Origin: Dictyocoela muelleri
Lineage: Eukaryota; Microsporidia
Length of the DNA stretch: 12,765 nucleotides
Direction: 5' to 3'
NCBI GenBank assembly: GCA_016256075.1
Contig: SDVU01000510.1
Coordinates: forward strand, 1-12,765
In this document: in pieces, positions 8,021 to 12,765 of the stretch
How the letters are laid out: every line of letters begins with the position of its first letter
Numbering within the stretch: position 1 is the stretch's first letter
Made by a program: the position numbers and the translations under genes
Notes under the pieces: model-generated
Seen by the model: only the letters and a program-made list of their open reading frames with translations
The model's database searches: none
Told to the model about the DNA's origin: nothing

Positions 8021-9481
8021 ATGAAAAAACAAAAAATTGATGAAAAGTTTAAAGCAATAATCCAAGCAGCAAACACATTAATTGACCAAAAATTTAGCAA
8101 ATTAATCAGGAAAAACTTATTTAAAGAAATGAAAAGTTATAAAAACAAATATCAAAATTTATTAAATAGCCAAAATGTGGATAATAAGGATAAGAAAATT
8201 AATGAACTAGAAAATGAAATTGAAAAACTAAAAAATGAATTGAATGATAAAGATAAATCTATTAATATAAGCGATAACAATAGAATTAATAATAAACCTA
8301 TTAATAACAATGATAATAAAAATACAATAAATATTAAAATTTTAGAAGATCTACATGAAGAGAATAAAAAATTAAAAGAAAAATATCAAAAATTAAAAGA
8401 AGAATATCAAAAAATAAATGACAATAATAAAAATGATAATGATAATAATGATAATAATAATGATAATAATAACAAAAATGATAATAAAATAACTGACAAA
8501 AATGATAATAATAATAATACCGTTTTTGATTACGATCAATTTATAAATTCACTTTCCGTAAATATTAATTCTGAAATTAAAAATTTAGAAAAAATAAATG
8601 CTGAACAAATCAACGAGAACACAAAAATGAAGAGTTATTATAAAAAATTAATGTTTAAGTTAGAAAATGAAATTGAAGAAAGGAGGTCTGAAATCGAGAG
8701 AATTAAGGAGGCGAATGAAAAAATGAAAATAAAAGTTGAAAGTGAAATTGATAGTCTGAAGAAATATGAAAGGGAGGTTGAAAAATTTTATTTGATATTT
8801 AAGAATAATGATGATAAAATTATTAGTAATGAAGAAATAATTAATGATTATCAATTGCTTCTTGAAAAATATAAGTTAATTCAAAAGAAAAATTTTGATC
8901 TCGAGTCTAAATTAAAAATGCTTGAAGTTGATGACGATTTATGCAAAAAAGAGCGTGAAATTTTACGTGAAAAAGAAATAAAATTTAAAATACGAGAAAA
9001 TGAATTAAAAAAGAAAATTTCAGAAATTGATGAAAAATATCATGAACGAGTTTATGCAGCAACCTTCCACAAAAGAAACTTTATGCGCATAAAAGCTGAG
9101 CATGAAATTTATCAAAACGAAATTGAAAAAATCAAAAATGAAAAAAATTTATTAAAAAATAAAATAAATGATGATAATAAAAAAAATGAAAAATTGAAAT
9201 TAGAAATTCAAAGCATAAAAGATGATTTAACATTCTACAAAGACTTATCAGAAAAATTAATGAATAACGAAAATATATTTGATTTAAATGATATTAATAA
9301 ATATAGACGATTACTGATATGTTCGATTTGTGATATTAATTATAAAGATACTGCGCTTTCTAAATGTATGCACTTGTTTTGTAAAGACTGTGTTGAAAAT
9401 AGAATTAAAATGAGGAACAGAAAATGTCCAATTTGTGCTGAGACTTTCAATTTTAATGATATAAAAAGAGTTTATTTGTAG
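8021..9481 (+). CDS. BRE1: BRE1-like E3 ubiquitin ligase (coiled coil + C-terminal RING)
   Basis: In other eukaryotes BRE1, with the E2 enzyme RAD6, adds one ubiquitin to histone H2B in the nucleus, which promotes transcription elongation and H3K4 methylation. The 486-residue product is mostly charged coiled coil (residues about 1-425, rich in K, E, N, D). Two Asn/Asp-rich low-complexity insertions interrupt it (about 82-104 and 135-167), encoded by runs of AAT/GAT codons. The C-terminus is a C3HC4 RING: C434, C437, C449, H451, C454, C457, C469, C472. All eight zinc ligands are present and the protein ends NDIKRVYL, much like fungal BRE1, whose RING also forms the extreme C-terminus. It is shorter than yeast Bre1 (about 700), as microsporidian proteins usually are. 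AATAAA follows at 9483. The start is set by the CCCC signal. RING family certain; BRE1 orthology likely. Confidence 0.88.
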   Translation: MKKQKIDEKFKAIIQAANTLIDQKFSKLIRKNLFKEMKSYKNKYQNLLNSQNVDNKDKKINELENEIEKLKNELNDKDKSINISDNNRINNKPINNNDNKNTINIKILEDLHEENKKLKEKYQKLKEEYQKINDNNKNDNDNNDNNNDNNNKNDNKITDKNDNNNNTVFDYDQFINSLSVNINSEIKNLEKINAEQINENTKMKSYYKKLMFKLENEIEERRSEIERIKEANEKMKIKVESEIDSLKKYEREVEKFYLIFKNNDDKIISNEEIINDYQLLLEKYKLIQKKNFDLESKLKMLEVDDDLCKKEREILREKEIKFKIRENELKKKISEIDEKYHERVYAATFHKRNFMRIKAEHEIYQNEIEKIKNEKNLLKNKINDDNKKNEKLKLEIQSIKDDLTFYKDLSEKLMNNENIFDLNDINKYRRLLICSICDINYKDTALSKCMHLFCKDCVENRIKMRNRKCPICAETFNFNDIKRVYL

Positions 9482-9693
9482 AAATAAAGATTAATAAGAA
9501 TTAAATATGATTAATAAGAATTAAATATGATTAATAAGAATTAATAAAGATTAATAAGAATTAATAAAGATTAATAAGAATTAATAAAGATTAATAAGAA
9601 TTAATAAAGATTAATAAGAATTAAATATGATTAATAAGAATTAAGAAAGATTAATACAGATTAAATATGATTAATAAGAATTAATAAAGATTA
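9481..9693. repeat. Tandem array with exact 10/20-bp periodicity
   Basis: Twenty-one successive decamers in strict register: TTAATAAGAA alternates mainly with TTAATAAAGA or TTAAATATGA, giving a 20-bp higher-order unit. It begins at the last base of the BRE1-like stop codon (9479-9481), so it forms the whole 3' flank of that gene and contains many candidate TAATAAA-type polyadenylation signals. It ends about 50 bp before the 3' end of the convergent gene. Confidence 0.92.
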
Positions 9694-9743
9694 ACAATAA
9701 CTTATTAATAATTAATTATTATCTTAGCTAAATTAATTTTACT

Positions 9744-10180
9744 TCAAATTAAACTCTCATTATCAATATTAGTTAGGTAAATATAAATCATGCTATCAAA
9801 AAACTTCACATCGATATAAAAACAACTATTAATAAAATATTGTTCGATAACTGATTGATAGAACTTAATAATCTAATTAGAAAAATACTTACATTTCCAA
9901 TTTTAACTTTTCTAACGTCAATCGGGATGTCATAATAAAAAATTGAATCGCATGTGATGATATAATTATTTTTCGAATCTTTTTTTATATTTTTAATTAA
10001 TAATCCTATTTTGTAAAGAAATGTGTTGTAGAAATATTCTGTTTTGTTATTATCATTACTGTTATTATTTTTGTTATCAGTATTATTGATTACTAATTTT
10101 TCTGACAATTCTTTACCGATGTTTGTCATTTTTAATGTTTCTTCAAAGAGAGGAATGAAAAAATGTTTATGCGGTGACAT
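9744..10180 (-). CDS. Small protein with one probable 20-nt intron; OB-fold-like, function unknown
   Basis: The ATG at 10180 directly follows CCC with AAATTT upstream, so the start is convincing. Read without splicing it gives 124 residues, ending at 9806 in an unlikely hydrophobic tail. A 20-nt segment at 9873-9892 reads GTAAGTATTTTTCTAATTAG: canonical GTAAGT donor and CTAAT beside the terminal TAG, as in short microsporidian introns. Removing it joins exon 1 (9893-10180, 96 codons) to exon 2 (9744-9872, 42 codons plus stop), giving 138 residues. The spliced product has an Asn/Asp-rich linker (about 31-46), then alternating strand-like segments: LYKIGLLIKNIKKDSKNNYI, IPIDVRKVKIGNIIKFYQSV, FYIDVKFFDSMIYIYLTNID. 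This pattern resembles a small OB-fold protein of the TEN1 or RPA3 kind; that is inference, with no diagnostic motif. It is convergent with the BRE1-like gene. A 29-nt intron (9864-9892) is an in-frame alternative. Confidence 0.65.
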
Positions 10181-10200
10181 GGGAAATAAATAAAATTTTT
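10181..10200 (-). promoter_or_regulatory. AAATTT + CCC start signal of the minus-strand small gene
   Basis: On the minus strand AAAATTTTAT is followed by ATTTCCC immediately before the ATG at 10180. It matches the signals of the other host genes here and is the main reason to believe the small gene. Confidence 0.6.
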
Positions 10201-10276
10201 ATTTTCAATTAATAAAGAAAAAATATTATAATTTTTAATTCTTGAGTTTAAATTTAAAAAGAAGAATGATGTAGAT

Positions 10277-10329
10277 CAGGGATGTTAAACTCGTATACGA
10301 TGGAGGGCCATAATTATTATAAAAATTCT
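10277..10329 (+). mobile_element. hAT transposon terminus (5' end only)
   Basis: The sequence begins CAGGGATGTTAAACTCG and continues ATGGAGGGCCATAA. This closely follows the CAGGGGTGTCAAACTC...GAGGGCC terminus common to Charlie/Tip100-type hAT elements. No matching inverted end (rc, ending CCCTG) is seen in the window, so this is an isolated end; the rest is lost or replaced by the palindrome that follows at once. The resemblance is from memory of the family consensus. Confidence 0.55.
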
Positions 10330-10629
10330 GGTACTACCTCGGTTTTACCGTACAAAAATTTTCTTAATTATGAAAATAAAAAATACGTATATATATGTAT
10401 TCTAACATGGGAAAACCAAAAAAGTTACCCATATATCGCAAGCTTCAATTTTTACATACGAATGAATCATTTTGCTACGCAAAATGATTCATTCGTATGT
10501 AAAAATTAAAGGTTCGATATATAGGTAACTTTTTTGGTTTTCCCATGTTAGAATACATATATATATATATGCGTATTTTTTATTTTCCTAATTAAGAAAA
10601 TTTTTGTACGGTAAAACCGAGGTAGTACC
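10330..10629. mobile_element. 300-bp near-perfect palindrome (foldback/MITE)
   Basis: The arms 10330-10475 and 10479-10629 are reverse complements around a 3-base centre (TAC, 10476-10478). They start GGTACTACCTCGGTTTTACCG and end with the inverse. Differences are few (about a dozen substitutions, plus a length change in the TA microsatellite). No target duplication is evident; the flanking AAAATTCT and GAAATTTG are only similar. RNA from this locus would form a hairpin of nearly 150 bp. There is no transposase; the ORF across the left arm is meaningless. High arm identity implies a young insertion or ongoing arm correction. Confidence 0.85.
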
Positions 10630-11556
10630 GAAATTTGTTCATGTTTGATTGTTTTTAAGAGAAAGTTTTTTTTTTATTCATGATTCGTCCCTTAAGAATG
10701 GCAGAAAAACTTGTTGGGATTTAAAGTATATTTTTCTAGCTTTTAATAGTGGGTTGTATGTTTTTAAGATGTAGCATTATATAACAAGTAAATTTATTAA
10801 AAGTGAGTCTGATCTTGTTGCTGAACACGTATTAGAAAAGATTAAAGATAGTTTCACAAAAAAATCGAAATACAACAGAGCTGGTGTTTTTCATTGTGAT
10901 TAAACAGAACTTTTGTTCAAATGTACACCTAACAGAACCTTATGTCTTAAAGGAGAAGATCGGATAATTGGAAAATTCAGCAAAAAAAGGATACTATATT
11001 ATTTGGTTCTAACCTTCCTTACGAACCCTCCCCATCTAAAAAAATATATCGAAAATTACGCAATATGGCATTAGCAAGATAAAATGAAATTTTCTATATA
11101 TCTTCTTCTATACATCCTTTAAAAACTGGTTTTTTCGTGTGTATAGAAGAAGATATGTAGAAAATTTCATTTTATCTTGCTAATGCCATATTGCGTAATT
11201 TGCGATATATTTTTTTAGAGGAGGGGGGTGCGTAAGGAAGGAAAGAACCTATTATTTTGTTTAATTATGTTTGTTTATAAAATAAATCCTTTAATTATTG
11301 GTAAGTCTATAACACCACGTGGATTTAAAAATTTAGATTTTAAGAGATTTGACGTAGATTATAGACACAATAAAATGTCAATGATGAACTTGCTTATTTT
11401 TTTTATTGACCAGCTAGACTATCTAAATCAAAAAGAATGCTGAACCTCTCAATACTATATACTCCAGATAATATCTAGTGCATCTTTTTTAGTGTTTAAG
11501 GCATTCAAAATGAACTTTATTATTTTTCACCGATTGGTTACTTCAAAGATTCGGGT
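10630..11556 (+). pseudogene. pogo/Tigger (DDE_1) transposase relic, split by a MITE
   Basis: Plus-strand remains of a Tc1/mariner-superfamily pogo transposase. The frame from 10781 reads ITSKFIKSESDLVAEHVLEK (linker after the Tc5-type DNA-binding domain), then YNRAGVFHCD followed by TELLFKCTPNRTLCLKGED. This is the IYN.DETGL.FK..P.RTL..KGE block holding the first catalytic Asp; an in-frame TAA (10901-10903) replaces the Glu after that Asp. KFSKKRI (SKERIT block) leads into the MITE at 11005. After the MITE it resumes: INPLIIGKSITPRGFKNLDF, then DVDYRHNKMSMMN and FFIDQLDYL, matching LLVIGKS..PRCFK...V.Y..NKKAWM. The frame also changes around the MITE junction and before 11470, where the second-Asp (DN) region is barely visible. 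10630-10780 is too eroded to read. No terminal repeats were found for this copy. Confidence 0.82.
10997..11257. mobile_element. Palindromic hAT-type MITE with 8-bp target duplication
   Basis: The element (11005-11249, 245 bp) is a long palindrome. GGTTCTAACCTTCCTTACG begins the left arm and its near inverse ends the right; the arms of about 110 bp continue through TTACGCAATATGGCATTAGC and TTTCTATATATCTTCTTC to a short loop with its own AAAAAC/GTTTTT stem. Direct repeats TATTATTT flank it exactly (10997-11004 and 11250-11257). An 8-bp duplication is the mark of hAT transposition. It is non-coding and depends on a hAT transposase elsewhere. It sits inside the pogo transposase relic, so it inserted after that element. 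Confidence 0.9.
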
Positions 11557-11639
11557 CATGCCTATTATATCCCCCCAAAGTCATCATGCCTATTATATCC
11601 CCCCACAGTCATCATACCTATTATATCCCCCAACAAAAT
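11557..11639. repeat. Three tandem 28-bp C-rich units
   Basis: Units at 11557-11584, 11585-11612 and 11613-11639 carry CATGCCTATTATATCCCCCC with a short variable end (CAAAGTCAT, CACAGTCAT, CAACAAAAT). The first two differ at one position; the third is one base shorter. It directly follows the last recognisable piece of the pogo relic. The C6 runs stand out in this AT-rich region. Confidence 0.9.
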
Positions 11640-11826
11640 CAATTAAATATACAATTATGTGTTCGATTGATTTTATTATGAGATTAATCCTGTCAGCAGA
11701 TGATGAGAGGCTTATAAATTTTCGGTTCTCTAGCGGGTTAGAACACCCCCTCCCTCAAATTTGTAAGTCTTAATTGGTAAGAGCATAGAGATGTTTCTTA
11801 TTTCAAATAAGCTTTAAATCTCATGA
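11640..11826. other. Spacer with a weak tRNA-like segment
   Basis: No gene recognised. From about 11766 the sequence has an A-box-like TCTTAATTGGTAAGAGCA and, about 40 bp later, a B-box-like GCTTTAAATCTC, separated by a perfect CTTATTTCAAATAAG stem. It does not fold into a proper tRNA with a closed acceptor stem, so it is at most an eroded tRNA or tRNA-derived repeat head. It is unlike the SINE family in copies A-D. Confidence 0.3.
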
Positions 11827-11832
11827 TAAATC

Positions 11833-11971
11833 CATATATATATATATGATTAATAATAAAAATTCGAAGATATATAGACACTTACTAAATTTGATGTTAA
11901 ACACTAAATTTAGTAAGTGTCTATATATCTTCGAATTTTTATTATTAGTCATATATATATATATATATATA
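11833..11971. repeat. Palindrome with ~62-bp arms next to the pogo terminus
   Basis: The left arm (about 11833-11892) and right arm (11906 to about 11971) are inverted copies around a 13-base loop (GATGTTAAACACT). The core reads AATAATAAAAATTCGAAGAT, then ATATAGACACTTACTAAATTT, with only one or two mismatches. Outer ends are TA dinucleotide runs, longer on the right. It stops within a few bases of the pogo terminal repeat at 11976. It is probably a small TA-targeting MITE of the Tc1/mariner kind, but TA runs hide any duplication. Confidence 0.75.
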
Positions 11972-11973
11972 TA

Positions 11974-12765
11974 TACAGTGTAACCCCCAATAACGGATTT
12001 AACGGTTACATTTTTTTTGATTGTCCGTTATTGATGAATAACAGACAAAAATTTTTTAAAACATCTTAATTACGCCTTTTCTTAATGAAATCAAAAATAT
12101 CAAGTCCTCTTTCTGTCTTTTTATTGACTAAGCTCTTCTTTAAATCAAAAACTAGATCTAAATTTTCAGGATTTACGATTAAGAAGTAGTTTTCTAAAGC
12201 AGAGACGTATTCCAATACTCCGTAATACGTAGATGATTTCTCTAAAACTTCATTGTTTTCATGTTCTTCCCTTTCCTCTTCTATATATTTATTTTTAATT
12301 TCACCAATAAAGTTTTGCTGCCGGAAATCTTCTTTTGCTTCTTCAAGAAAACACTCATCATCTTCTTATTCAGCAAAACATGTGGTTTCAAAATCATTTA
12401 AGTCAGTTACAATGCTTTCAACAATATTAACCATTATGAAAGAATTTTTAATTGCTTTTTTATAGCAGTTTACAATTGTTTCAGACGAAACTTCTCTCCA
12501 AGATTCTAATATCAGTATTAATGAATCAAAAATTTTAAACCGATTTAAATAACTTTAAAATGTTTCCGATGGCTTTTTATCAAGCTCGTTAGTAATTTTA
12601 CCATTTAGTTTCTTTTTATAAAGACATTTAGGTTCTCCAACGGTTTATGCCACTGTAAAGAAACGAGGAGGGAAATCGAAATTATATGGAAATAAGCGTG
12701 AAATCTTCTGTTGATTAACGTTACCGGTTTTGTTTTTCTTATAAAAATATATTTCCATATAAAGT
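11974..12765 (-). mobile_element. pogo/Tigger DNA transposon, 3' half (continues past window)
   Basis: CAGTGTAACCCCCAATAACG starts at 11976, directly after a TA dinucleotide. A CAGT...AACCCCC terminus with a TA target is typical of Tigger/pogo elements. The sequence to 12065 is the untranslated 3' end, with a small stem-loop around GTTATTGATGAATAAC. The transposase reads leftwards and runs off the window at 12765, so the 5' terminal repeat is not seen. TA runs make the target duplication uncertain. Confidence 0.8.
12066..12765 (-). pseudogene. pogo/Tigger transposase C-terminal part, broken
   Basis: One continuous minus-strand frame ends at the TAA at 12066-12068. It reads CLYKKKLNGKITNELDKKPSETF, then FDSLILILESWREVSSETIVNCYKKA. 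The latter is the I..I..SW..V...TI.NC..KA block that follows the catalytic core in DDE_1 (pogo/Tigger/jerky) transposases. The tail is acidic (EDDECFLEEAKED), then ENYFLIVNPENLDLVFDLKK and GLDIFDFIKKRRN, the usual basic, hydrophobic end. Three in-frame stops lie at about 12366-12368, 12553-12555 and 12643-12645, so this copy is dead though only moderately eroded. The DNA-binding and most of the DDE domain would lie beyond the window. It is opposite in strand to the relic at 10630-11556, so these are two separate insertions. Confidence 0.85.

Noticed and set aside
8660-8854. Minus-strand open frame inside the BRE1-like gene
   Set aside because: Antisense shadow of an intact coding sequence, with no start signal.
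9481-9693. CRISPR array
   Set aside because: Units are contiguous 10/20-bp repeats without unique spacers, in a eukaryotic genome.
9806-9895. Unspliced C-terminus of the small minus-strand gene (stop at 9806)
   Set aside because: The tail is an implausible string of hydrophobic residues and begins at a perfect GTAAGT donor; the spliced reading is preferred, though not proven.
10282-10509. Plus-strand open frame of 75 codons
   Set aside because: It spans the hAT-like terminus and the left palindrome arm; both are non-coding elements.
11492-11773. Plus-strand open frame of 93 codons
   Set aside because: It is the eroded pogo relic plus a 28-bp tandem array, not one protein.
12253-12465. Plus-strand open frame of 70 codons rich in serine
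   Set aside because: Antisense of the acidic tail of the minus-strand pogo transposase.

Overview
The window most likely comes from a microsporidian with a transposon-rich, AT-rich genome. Three intact host genes support this: ribosomal protein L11, a BRE1-type RING protein, and a small protein with a probable 20-nt intron. Each of them, and a decayed sugar transporter, has a short run of C (CCC to CCCCC) within about 10 nt of the start codon, and three of the four also have an AAATTT-like block upstream. This pairing is the start-region signal described for Microsporidia. Genes are short, spacers are small apart from inserted elements, and AATAAA sits on or beside the stop codons. I cannot fix the genus; lineages with expanded genomes (Hamiltosporidium or Nosema bombycis-like) fit best.

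Layout. 1-440: copy A of a tRNA-derived SINE. 441-904: AT-rich spacer ending in a start signal. 905-1902: dead sugar transporter of the major facilitator superfamily (MFS). 1903-2761: DNA element with long terminal inverted repeats, carrying SINE copy B. 2762-5524 (minus): fossil of a Ty3/gypsy LTR retroelement. 5697-5970: TTAA-flanked miniature element. 6027-6452: SINE copy C, followed by an 11-12 bp tandem array. 6771-7286: RPL11. 7430-7880 (minus): SINE copy D. 8021-9481: BRE1-like gene with a 10/20-bp periodic array abutting its stop. 9744-10180 (minus): intron-bearing small gene convergent with BRE1. 10277-12765: a graveyard of DNA transposons. It holds a hAT terminus, a 300-bp near-perfect palindrome, a plus-strand pogo/Tigger transposase relic split by a palindromic hAT-type MITE with an exact 8-bp target duplication, a 28-bp C-rich array, a third palindrome, and the 3' half of a minus-strand pogo/Tigger element whose terminal repeat starts at 11976.

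How it fits together. The host core is about 6.7-10.2 kb: a translation gene (RPL11), a chromatin gene (H2B ubiquitin ligase BRE1) and a small probable OB-fold protein. They are not functionally linked, as is usual in these genomes. Both flanks are layered mobile-element debris. The most interesting points are the four-copy tRNA-derived SINE family, the very short candidate intron that extends the small gene into an OB-fold-like protein, and the set of hairpin-forming palindromes.
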